A DNA stretch of 6,054 bases from Sphingobacteriaceae bacterium (lineage in GTDB: Bacteria > Bacteroidota > Bacteroidia > Sphingobacteriales > Sphingobacteriaceae). The stretch covers positions 1 through 6,054 of the forward strand of contig CANHHZ010000121.1 in assembly GCA_947460275.1 (NCBI GenBank), given 5' to 3'. Shown here piece after piece: positions 1 to 5,727 of this stretch. The notes beneath the pieces were generated by a model. It was not told the DNA's origin. It saw nothing but the letters and a program-made list of their open reading frames with translations, and ran no database searches. The position numbers were made by a program, and so were the translations under genes. Every line of letters starts with the position of its first letter. The stretch's first letter is position 1.

Positions 1-2063
1 AAATCTTTAAACTTTACATCTTTGCTTAACAAGCGATGGGTGCCAATTACAATATCCACTTTTCCTTGTGCTAGGCGCTCTAGGGTTTCTTTGATTTGCT
101 TTGGCGTTTTAAAACGATTGATGTAGTCAACCGTACAAGGAAACTCTTTTAAACGGCTCGAAAACGTTTTGTAATGTTGTAATGCTAAAATGGTTGTGGG
201 CACTAAAATGGCTGCCTGCTTACCGTTTGCTACTGCTTTAAAGGCTGCACGAACAGCGATTTCTGTTTTACCAAAACCCACGTCTCCACAAATTAACCTG
301 TCCATTGGGTGTGGCGCTTCCATATCTTTTTTTACGTCGGCAGTTGCCTTAACCTGGTCTGGCGTGTCTTCGTAAATGAACGAAGCTTCCAATTCGGTTT
401 CTAAATAGCCATCGGGTGCAAAAGCGGTACCCACTTGTGCTTTGCGCATGGCATAAAGCTTAATCAAATCGCGGGCAATATCTTTAACCTTTTTCTTGGT
501 TGTTTTTTTAAGCTTATCCCACGCATCAGTGCCCAATTTGTTCATTTTGGGCTGTGTGCCATCTTTGCCGCTAAATTTGGCAATGCGATTTAAAGAATTG
601 ATGTTTACATAAAGCAAGTCGTTGTCGGCATAAACCAAACGTATCATTTCTTGTGTTTTGCCGTTTACTTCTACCTTTTCAAGCCCCGCATATTTGCCAA
701 TGCCGTGGTCTATGTGGGTTACATAATCGCCTGGTTTTAGTTCGCGTAAATCTTTTAAAGTTACTGCCTGACTACGTTGATACCCTCTTTTTAATTGGTA
801 TTTGTAAAAACGGTCAAAAATCTGATGGTCTGTATAAAAAGCCACTTTTTGTACGGCATCTATAAAGCCTTCACGCAAAGGGATATTTACCGGGGTAAAT
901 TTGGCGGTTTTGTCTATGTCGTCCAAAATGGCATACAAACGCTCGGTTTGTTTGGTAGAGTTGGTAAAGATAAAATTATGTATGTGCTCCTTTTCGTTTG
1001 CTTTTAGGTTTTTAATAAGAAGGTCGAAATCTTTGTTAAATGAAGGCTGCGGTTTGGTATCAAATGCAAAAACATTTTCTGTTTGGTAAAAAAATTGCTT
1101 CCCAAACTCTACCACCGAAAAATCTTGAAACAAATCGGCCAGCATTTTTTCGTCGGTAAAAGAAAACTTTGGGTCTATCCAATTAGGGTTTTGCTCTTTT
1201 TCATTTTGTGGCAAGGCATTCCAAAGTTCAACAGCTTTTTTGTGGCCAGCTTTTACAATATCGAGGGCAAAAGCAACATCCTTAAACCAGAGCTGGGTGT
1301 CTTTTTCTATAAAGTCGAGGAGATTAATGTTGCTTTCTGTTAAAAATTTAGCCTGTACGTTGGGCACAATGGTTAGGCTTTTTACGTCATTTACAGAAAG
1401 CTGACTTTCTATTTCAAAAGTGCGGATGCTTTCTACCGTATCGCCAAAAAACTCAATTCGGTAGGGCAAATCGTGCGAGAAAGAAAAAATATCTACTATG
1501 CCCCCGCGTATAGAAAACTGACCAGGTTCGTACACAAAATCTGTCCGGTCAAAATCGTAATCTGTCAAAAACTCGTTGATAAAATCGATTCCCAAGCTAG
1601 CTCCTAAGCTGATTTCCAAAGTGTTTTTCTCTAAAACCGAACGGTCAATTACCTTTTCGGCTAAAGCTTCGGGGTAAGTAACCACAATTTTTCCGTAAGA
1701 GGTTCGAATATCTATCGGGAGATGGTTTAGCTCATTTAAAATTTCGGCCCTTGCCAAAACATTGGCTGGATCTACTTGAGTAAACTCAAAAGCTTTGCGA
1801 AATGATGAAGGGAAAAGTAAAACCTCTTTGCCTAAAATCCCTTCTAAATCCGACAGGAAATAAGCCGCTTCTTCGCGGTTTGGCAACACAAAAAGTTGAG
1901 GTTTGTGCAGTAAAAAGTACGTTGAAACAGCAAGAACGGCATCGGCCGAGCCCACCAACCCCTTTAATTGGGTTTTATTTCCCTTTCCTTTGTTTAGCGA
2001 TTGGGCCACGGCAACCACACGCTCGTCTGTTTTATACCGGTTAATTAATTCGCGAATATTCAC
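1..2063 (-). CDS. mfd: Transcription-repair coupling factor Mfd, N-terminal part (cut by the left window edge)
   Basis: Mfd is an ATP-driven DNA translocase that removes stalled RNA polymerase from lesions and recruits UvrA for nucleotide excision repair. The minus strand reads open for 687 codons with no stop; the family is about 1,100-1,150 residues, so the end of the helicase and the C-terminal domain lie outside. Visible order: UvrB-like N-terminal module, with RGGIVDIF at 186-193 in the UvrA-binding part; a CarD-like RNA-polymerase-interacting domain from about residue 440, with GDYVTHIDHGIGKYAGL starting at 445; then the first RecA-like translocase domain with Walker A GDVGFGKT at 593-600 and GTHRL at 674-678. 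The DEEQ-type Walker B is not reached. The start is taken as GTG at 2063: the product then begins MNIRELINRY, and no in-frame ATG or GTG exists between it and an upstream in-frame stop near 2159. It diverges from the DUF2752 gene. Confidence 0.97.
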   Translation of the reverse strand, partial: MNIRELINRYKTDERVVAVAQSLNKGKGNKTQLKGLVGSADAVLAVSTYFLLHKPQLFVLPNREEAAYFLSDLEGILGKEVLLFPSSFRKAFEFTQVDPANVLARAEILNELNHLPIDIRTSYGKIVVTYPEALAEKVIDRSVLEKNTLEISLGASLGIDFINEFLTDYDFDRTDFVYEPGQFSIRGGIVDIFSFSHDLPYRIEFFGDTVESIRTFEIESQLSVNDVKSLTIVPNVQAKFLTESNINLLDFIEKDTQLWFKDVAFALDIVKAGHKKAVELWNALPQNEKEQNPNWIDPKFSFTDEKMLADLFQDFSVVEFGKQFFYQTENVFAFDTKPQPSFNKDFDLLIKNLKANEKEHIHNFIFTNSTKQTERLYAILDDIDKTAKFTPVNIPLREGFIDAVQKVAFYTDHQIFDRFYKYQLKRGYQRSQAVTLKDLRELKPGDYVTHIDHGIGKYAGLEKVEVNGKTQEMIRLVYADNDLLYVNINSLNRIAKFSGKDGTQPKMNKLGTDAWDKLKKTTKKKVKDIARDLIKLYAMRKAQVGTAFAPDGYLETELEASFIYEDTPDQVKATADVKKDMEAPHPMDRLICGDVGFGKTEIAVRAAFKAVANGKQAAILVPTTILALQHYKTFSSRLKEFPCTVDYINRFKTPKQIKETLERLAQGKVDIVIGTHRLLSKDVKFKD

Positions 2064-2100
2064 TGCGCAAAGGTAATGTTTTGAAGGAGTAAAAATTGGG

Positions 2101-2108
2101 CAAACGTA
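2101..2108 (-). promoter_or_regulatory. Probable -7 box of the mfd promoter
   Basis: On the minus strand this reads TACGTTTG, a perfect match to the Bacteroidota -7 consensus TAnnTTTG, 37 bases ahead of the GTG start of mfd. A transcript would begin near 2096 and carry a leader of roughly 30 nt. No TTG is seen at the -33 position about 20 bases upstream; that region is instead occupied by the edge of the 21-bp-spaced direct repeats, so the promoter may be weak or protein-assisted. The assignment rests on sequence match and position only. Confidence 0.55.
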
Positions 2109-2126
2109 TTTCTTGTTTATAATTCC

Positions 2127-2157
2127 ACCTTTCGTCGAAAAATTTTTACCTTTCGTC
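2127..2157 (+). promoter_or_regulatory. Two direct repeats with 21-bp period, candidate LytTR-type regulator binding site
   Basis: ACCTTTCGTC occurs at 2127-2136 and again, identically, at 2148-2157. The similarity extends to ACCTTTCGTCkAAA in both copies. The 21-bp period is two helical turns, so a dimer would contact one face of the DNA. The nine-base core ACCTTTCGT fits the published LytTR-family pattern [TA][AC][CA]GTTN[AG][TG] at eight of nine positions, and the gap between cores is exactly 12 bases, as in that family (AgrA, ComE, VirR type). The orientation points toward the DUF2752 start 61 bases downstream. The second repeat is followed by no recognisable TAnnTTTG box, which would fit an activator-dependent promoter. 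The site also lies just upstream of the mfd -7 box, so it could affect both genes. The binding protein itself is inferred. Confidence 0.6.
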
Positions 2158-2217
2158 TAAAGTAAGTGGGCTTAATGTAACAAAAACCCCAAGCCACCTT
2201 CTAATTCAAACACAACA

Positions 2218-2517
2218 ATGAAGCAGTTAAAGCAATTTCCGTTAGAGTTATTTTTTTGGAGCTTGGCTTTAGTGCTGTTGGCAACCTCAACCCTTTGGGC
2301 GCATCATTTTACCCTTTGTCCTTTGGCAAATTGGGGTTTTGACTGGTGCCCTGGATGCGGAATAGGAAGGGCGATAACAGCATTGTTTCATGGCGATTTA
2401 GCCACAAGTTTTAAGCAGCATTGGTTTGGCGTACCTGCGTTGGTTTTAATTTTACGTCGCATTTATCAATTGAGCCAACAACTATTTTATCATATTTTAA
2501 ATTACAAGGAAATTTAA
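2218..2517 (+). CDS. DUF2752 family small membrane protein
   Basis: This 99-residue protein of unknown function belongs to the DUF2752 type. It is recognised by one hydrophobic segment at about residues 10-28, then C34-P, then the family signature WCPGCGIGRA at 43-52, followed by a second hydrophobic segment at about 70-95 that carries basic residues (LRRIY, 79-83). C44, C47 and C34 could form a metal or thiol site facing one side of the inner membrane, but no biochemical role is established. The ATG at 2218 follows an A/C-rich stretch with no Shine-Dalgarno motif, as is usual for Bacteroidota. It ends one base before the TM2-domain gene and so is almost certainly cotranscribed with it. The LytTR-like repeats lie upstream in the matching orientation and may control the pair. 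Confidence 0.85.
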   Translation: MKQLKQFPLELFFWSLALVLLATSTLWAHHFTLCPLANWGFDWCPGCGIGRAITALFHGDLATSFKQHWFGVPALVLILRRIYQLSQQLFYHILNYKEI

Positions 2518-2518
2518 C

Positions 2519-2878
2519 ATGTTCGATTCAAAATTTATGTCATTGCCAGGGATTAGCCCTCAAGAATATAGCTATTTGCAAACGGCTACTAATGGCTTAA
2601 CCGAGCAACAGCTGCAAACTTTTTTAATGGTGTACAGCGGCAAACGCAAAAACCCAAGCGATATGCTATTGTTTTGCGCCATAGGGCTGTTTATCGTGCC
2701 CGGTTTACAGCGGTTTATTGTTGGCCAAATAGGAATGGGATTGTTGTATTTATTTACAGCGGGCTTATGTTTTATTGGCTCTATTATAGACCTTATCAAC
2801 CACAAGCAACTGGCTTTTGAGCATAATCAAAAAATGGTTTTTGAAAGTCTACAAATCATTAGAATGGGAAGTTTTTAA
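2519..2878 (+). CDS. TM2 domain-containing membrane protein
   Basis: This 119-residue protein has a polar N-terminal part (1-47) ending in a basic GKRKNP stretch. Two close transmembrane helices follow, at about 49-65 and 72-92, joined by PGLQRFIVGQIGMG. This matches the TM2 domain, which has a short G-x-x-R-F-x-x-G turn between helices and an acidic residue after the second (here IIDLINH, 89-95). A charged tail of about 25 residues ends the protein. The role of bacterial TM2 proteins is not known. The start lies one base after the DUF2752 stop, so the two are very probably translated from one mRNA; a shared function at the inner membrane is an inference from that spacing. There is a 74-base gap before nif3, where transcription may or may not continue. 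Confidence 0.85.
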   Translation: MFDSKFMSLPGISPQEYSYLQTATNGLTEQQLQTFLMVYSGKRKNPSDMLLFCAIGLFIVPGLQRFIVGQIGMGLLYLFTAGLCFIGSIIDLINHKQLAFEHNQKMVFESLQIIRMGSF

Positions 2879-2952
2879 TTTTCTGAAGCCACAACACAGA
2901 AAAATTATCCTTACAGGCGCAAAAACTTATAAGGATTTGTTATTTTTATACC

Positions 2953-4050
2953 ATGAAGTTAGCCGAAATTACCAATTATCTCGAAAGCATTGCGCCGCTA
3001 CACTATCAAGAGGACTACGACAATGCTGGTTTAATTGTGGGCCATCCAAACGACGAGATCAGTTCTGCTTTGGTAGCCTTAGATTGTACAGAGCAAATTG
3101 TAGACGAAGCCATCGCCAAGCATTGCAACCTAATTATCACCCATCATCCTATTGTTTTTAAAGGATTAAAAAAGTTTAACGGAAGCAACTACGTAGAGCG
3201 TGTTGTGCTTAAAGCCATTAAAAACAACATTGCGCTATATGCTATACATACCAATTTAGATCATGTGGCCAACGGTGTAAATGCGCAAATTTGTAATAAA
3301 TTAGGTTTACAAGACACAAAAATTTTATCGCCTAAGGCAGGATTATTAAAAAAACTGATCACTTTTTGCCCTACCGCACACGCAGACGCCGTTAGAGACG
3401 GATTGTTTGCTGCTGGCGCAGGCAACATTAGCAATTATAGCGAATGCAGCTTTAATACAGTTGGAACCGGTACATTTAAAGGAGGAGATGGCGCCAACCC
3501 TTATGTGGGCGAAATTGGACAGCGGCATGAGGAGGCTGAAGTTAAAATTGAAACTATTTTTAAAAGCTACGACGAACGAAAAATATTGTTGGCTTTATTT
3601 GAAAACCATCCCTATGAGGAAGTGGCTTACGATATTTATCCGCTTACCAATACATTTGATAACGTTGGCGCAGGTATGGTTGGCACTTTGCCACAAGAAA
3701 TGCAAAGCGTTGATTTTTTGGGCTTAGTAAAAGATAAAATGCACGCCAAGGTAATTAGACATACCGCCCAGGTGCTGCAACCAATAAAAAAAGTGGCTGT
3801 TTGTGGTGGTGCCGGCAGCTTTTTGCTAAAACAGGCAATTGCAGCAGGTGCCGATGCTTTTATCACTTCCGATTTTAAATACCATGAGTTTTTTGATGCC
3901 GAAAACAAACTGATGATTTGCGATATTGGACATTATGAATCGGAGCAATTCACATCTAATTTGTTGATAGAGAATATTCAAGAAAAATTTCCTAACTTTG
4001 CAATCCGTTTAACGGAGCATAATACAAACCCCATAAATTATTTCATTTAA
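2953..4050 (+). CDS. Nif3-like dinuclear metal centre protein (DUF34, YbgI/YqfO family), long form
   Basis: Nif3/DUF34 proteins form toroidal hexamers with two metal ions per subunit. They are often labelled 'GTP cyclohydrolase 1 type 2', but their physiological reaction is unsettled. At 365 residues this is the long, YqfO-like form. The N-terminal half has DNAGLIVG (23-30), THHPIVFKG (63-71) with metal ligands H64 and H65, and HTNLD (99-103) with ligand D103. A CutA/PII-like insert follows at about 130-235, with the typical GTGTFKGGDGANPYVGE (171-187) and HPYEEVAYDIYPL (219-231). The C-terminal half has ITSDFKYHEF (304-313) and GHYESE (326-331), which supplies ligands H327 and E331. All expected metal ligands are present, so the site should be intact. 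Its stop overlaps the zinc-ribbon gene start by one base, a partnership seen in many phyla (for example HP0959-HP0958 in Helicobacter). No clear promoter of its own is visible. Confidence 0.93.
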   Translation: MKLAEITNYLESIAPLHYQEDYDNAGLIVGHPNDEISSALVALDCTEQIVDEAIAKHCNLIITHHPIVFKGLKKFNGSNYVERVVLKAIKNNIALYAIHTNLDHVANGVNAQICNKLGLQDTKILSPKAGLLKKLITFCPTAHADAVRDGLFAAGAGNISNYSECSFNTVGTGTFKGGDGANPYVGEIGQRHEEAEVKIETIFKSYDERKILLALFENHPYEEVAYDIYPLTNTFDNVGAGMVGTLPQEMQSVDFLGLVKDKMHAKVIRHTAQVLQPIKKVAVCGGAGSFLLKQAIAAGADAFITSDFKYHEFFDAENKLMICDIGHYESEQFTSNLLIENIQEKFPNFAIRLTEHNTNPINYFI

Positions 4051-4793
4051 TGGAACAAACAGTAGAGCAAAAGCTAAAAGCTTTATACGAATTACAAAAC
4101 ATACACACAAAAGTTGATAAAATTCGTCAAATAAGAGGCGAATTGCCAATGGAAGTGGCAGATTTAGAGGATGAAGTAGCAGGATTAGAAACCCGTATTC
4201 AAAAAATAAAAGCTGAATTAGACGACACTGAAGATGCTATTGTTAATCGTAAAAATATGATCAAAGACGCACAAGCTTTGATTAAAAAATACGAAACACA
4301 ATTAAAAGACGTAAAAAATAACCGTGAATACGATGCCTTAACCAAGGAAGTAGAAATACAAAACTTGGAAATTCAGGTTTGCGAGAAAAAAATTAGGGAA
4401 TTTGGTTTCGATATTACCGCCAAAACCGAGGGTTACGAACAAGCATTGGCAAATATCGAATCTAGAAAAGGCGATTTAGAGCAAAAAAAATCTGAATTAG
4501 ATACAATTACTGCTGAAACAGAAAAAGAAGAGCAAGCACTGGTTAAAAAAGCAGACAAAGCGCAAGCCACCATCGAGGAGCGATTGTTAACTGCTTATAA
4601 CAGATTAAGGGGTAGCGCTGTTAATGGGTTGGCTGTAGTTACTATCAATAGAGATTCTTGCTCTGGATGTTTTAACCAAATACCTCCACAACGCCAGTTA
4701 GATGTGCGTCAGCGCAAAAAGATAATTGTTTGCGAACATTGTGGCAGAATTTTAGTTGATGAAGCGTTAACTCAAGAATTAGTGGTGGCCTAA
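4050..4793 (+). CDS. Coiled-coil protein with C4-type zinc ribbon (DUF164 / PF02591 family)
   Basis: This 247-residue protein consists of a long antiparallel coiled coil, at about residues 5-180, rich in Glu, Lys and heptad Leu/Ile. It contains the family-conserved VKNNREYDAL at 88-97. A C-terminal zinc ribbon follows with C204-x2-C207 (SCSGCFNQIPPQ) and C228-x2-C231 (VCEHCGRILV), all four cysteines intact. The fold matches Helicobacter HP0958 (FlgZ) and Chlamydia CT398, which bind nucleic acid or sigma-54/flagellar partners; in non-flagellated Bacteroidota the role is unknown, and nucleic-acid binding is only an inference. Its ATG shares the last base of the nif3 TAA stop, so translation is likely coupled. 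It is the last gene of the plus-strand group, with a strong hairpin terminator starting 22 bases after the stop. Confidence 0.92.
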   Translation: MEQTVEQKLKALYELQNIHTKVDKIRQIRGELPMEVADLEDEVAGLETRIQKIKAELDDTEDAIVNRKNMIKDAQALIKKYETQLKDVKNNREYDALTKEVEIQNLEIQVCEKKIREFGFDITAKTEGYEQALANIESRKGDLEQKKSELDTITAETEKEEQALVKKADKAQATIEERLLTAYNRLRGSAVNGLAVVTINRDSCSGCFNQIPPQRQLDVRQRKKIIVCEHCGRILVDEALTQELVVA

Positions 4794-4802
4794 CCAAAAG
4801 CC

Positions 4803-4846
4803 ACATAAAAATAGTAAAGCCAGATGAAAGTCTGGCTTTTTTATGT
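4803..4846 (+). terminator. Rho-independent terminator of the zinc-ribbon gene
   Basis: AAAGCCAGA (4816-4824) pairs perfectly with TCTGGCTTT (4831-4839). A T-G wobble can close a GAAA tetraloop at 4826-4829, and the stem runs straight into six Ts (4837-4842). An outer layer, ACATAAAA at 4803-4810 with TTTTATGT at 4839-4846, can extend the stem or compete with the T tract. It lies just after the stop of the plus-strand zinc-ribbon gene. Confidence 0.88.
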
Positions 4847-4886
4847 CAAAAAATTTTTAGGAAAAATTCAAATTTAGGGTAAGCAA

Positions 4887-4918
4887 AAAAAAGCGTTTCG
4901 AATTCGAAACGCTTTTTT
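4887..4918. terminator. Perfect 32-bp palindrome, rpsP terminator, probably bidirectional
   Basis: The sequence is a perfect palindrome centred between 4902 and 4903, with half-site AAGCGTTTCGAA flanked by A runs on the left and T runs on the right. As RNA it folds into a 14-bp stem (4887-4900 with 4905-4918) with an AATT loop and a U-run exit in both directions. It begins 20 bases after the rpsP stop on the minus strand, and backs up the first terminator for plus-strand transcripts. Confidence 0.88.
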
Positions 4919-4938
4919 AAGTTAAAACAAATCTACGA

Positions 4939-5580
4939 TTATGCTTCTTCTTTTGGTTCTTCTGTAGTTGCTTCTTCAGCAGGAGTCTCTTCAACAACTT
5001 CTTCAGTTGCAGGCGCTTCTTCAGCCACAACTTCTTCAGCCACTACCTCATTTGTCGCTTCAGCCGCAGGAGCTTCTTCAGCAACCACTACTTCTTCAAC
5101 AGTTTCTTCAACTTCTTCTACAGGAGCATTTTTCAATGCAATTGCAGTAGCACGGTCAGCATTTTTCTTAGCTTCGGCAGCTAAAGCTGCTTTTTTCACT
5201 TCGTTTTTGCTTGCGTTTAAGCTTTCTTTTTTGTTTTCAATTTGGCCGCCTTTAGCTTCTAACCATTGTGCAAATTTAGCATCTGCTTGTTCAACGGTTA
5301 GTGCGCCTTTTTTAACGCCTCCTTGTAAGTGTTTTTTGTACAAAACACCTTTGTGTGAAAGAATAGCACGAGCAGTGTCAGTTGGCTGTGCGCCACTGTT
5401 TACCCATTCTAAAGTTCTTTCAAAATTAATTTCGATGGTTGCTGGATTGGTGTTTGGGTTATAAGAACCTAAACGCTCAATAAATTTACCATCTCTTGGT
5501 GAGCGAGAATCTGCTACTACCACATGGAAAAAAGGTTTCCCTTTTTTACCAAATCTTTGCAATCTGATTTTAGTTGCCAT
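4939..5580 (-). CDS. rpsP: 30S ribosomal protein S16 with long acidic C-terminal extension
   Basis: S16 is an early-binding 30S subunit protein that contacts 16S rRNA. Residues 1-83 are a canonical S16: MATKIRLQRFGKKGKPFFHVVVADSRSPRDGKFIERLGSYNP, then TARAILSHKGVLYK. The protein is 213 residues, while S16 is normally about 80-90. Residues 84-110 (GALTVEQADAKFAQWLEAK) resemble the extension common in Bacteroidota. Residues 117-151 are a Lys/Ala helix-prone stretch. Residues 154-213 are a low-complexity tail with 24 Glu, no Asp and one Lys, in which VAEEAPA occurs twice (166-172 and 185-191). The start is ATG preceded by eight As, without Shine-Dalgarno. The gene is flanked by a terminator, and its downstream neighbour is convergent, so it is single-gene on its 3' side: no rimM or trmD follows. 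Promoter and leader hairpin are upstream. Confidence 0.97.
   Translation of the reverse strand: MATKIRLQRFGKKGKPFFHVVVADSRSPRDGKFIERLGSYNPNTNPATIEINFERTLEWVNSGAQPTDTARAILSHKGVLYKKHLQGGVKKGALTVEQADAKFAQWLEAKGGQIENKKESLNASKNEVKKAALAAEAKKNADRATAIALKNAPVEEVEETVEEVVVAEEAPAAEATNEVVAEEVVAEEAPATEEVVEETPAEEATTEEPKEEA
4942..5121 (-). repeat. Low-complexity repetitive DNA encoding the Glu/Ala/Val tail of S16
   Basis: On the plus strand this stretch is dense in TTC, CTTCTTCAGC and ACTTCTTC units, which read as GAAGAA-type Glu codons and Ala/Val codons on the minus strand. The unit CTTCTTCAGC recurs several times between about 4970 and 5080. Such tracts change length by replication slippage, and because the units are multiples of three the frame would be kept. 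It lies wholly inside the S16 reading frame. Confidence 0.7.
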
Positions 5581-5609
5581 TTTTTTTTGATTTATGTATT
5601 CAACATATT

Positions 5610-5631
5610 CCCGGAGCTTCGTGCTTGCGGG
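5610..5631 (-). promoter_or_regulatory. Hairpin in the rpsP 5' leader, near the predicted transcript start
   Basis: On the minus strand CCCG (5631-5628) pairs with CGGG (5613-5610) and AGC (5625-5623) pairs with GCT (5617-5615). A small asymmetric internal loop (CA versus C) separates the two helices, and the apical loop is ACGAA. It is a G+C island in an A+T-rich spacer, beginning about where transcription from the upstream -7 box should start. It lies about 30 nt before the rpsP ATG, so it does not cover the start codon. It could stabilise the mRNA 5' end or be bound by S16 or another protein; neither is shown. Confidence 0.5.
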
Positions 5632-5635
5632 GATG

Positions 5636-5667
5636 CAAAAGTAAGTAAAATCCTAATCATAAGCAAA
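5636..5667 (-). promoter_or_regulatory. rpsP: rpsP promoter, Bacteroidota -33/-7 type
   Basis: Reading the minus strand, TTTG at 5667-5664 and TACTTTTG at 5643-5636 match the -33 (TTTG/TTG) and -7 (TAnnTTTG) elements used by the Bacteroidota primary sigma factor, separated by 20 bases, within the usual range. Transcription would start near 5631, giving a leader of about 50 nt. This is the best-formed promoter in the window, as expected for a highly expressed ribosomal protein gene. Confidence 0.78.
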
Positions 5668-5727
5668 CTACAAAATTTTAAATAGGCATGGGCATTACTT
5701 ATTTTTTATTTGTGATATTTGAGCAAT

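Noticed and set aside
190..1343. Several plus-strand open frames of 60-86 codons in this region
   Set aside because: They lie antisense to the well-conserved mfd frame, have no recognisable domains and overlap each other; they are shadows of mfd codon use.
2907..2936. Inverted repeat ATCCTTA...TAAGGAT between the TM2 gene and nif3
   Set aside because: Only 7 A+T-rich base pairs around a 16-base loop, with no uninterrupted T run after it. It is too weak to call a terminator or operator, though it could be re-examined by comparison with relatives.
2817..3161. Plus-strand open frame of 114 codons overlapping the TM2 gene end and the nif3 start
   Set aside because: It is out of frame with two recognisable genes and its sequence resembles no family; both real genes have clear starts and stops.
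3346..3908. Minus-strand and other-frame open frames inside nif3
   Set aside because: They are covered completely by the Nif3 frame, whose metal ligands and insert motifs are intact.
4968..5150. Plus-strand open frame rich in Leu and Gln
   Set aside because: It is the complement of the Glu/Ala repeat codons of the S16 tail; the composition is a by-product of CTTCTTCAGC repeats.
5705..5721. Near matches to the -7 box (TTTATTTG and GATATTTG) upstream of the NT5C gene
   Set aside because: Each matches TAnnTTTG imperfectly, has no TTG at the right distance, and lies so close to the ATG at 5728 that the leader would be only a few bases.
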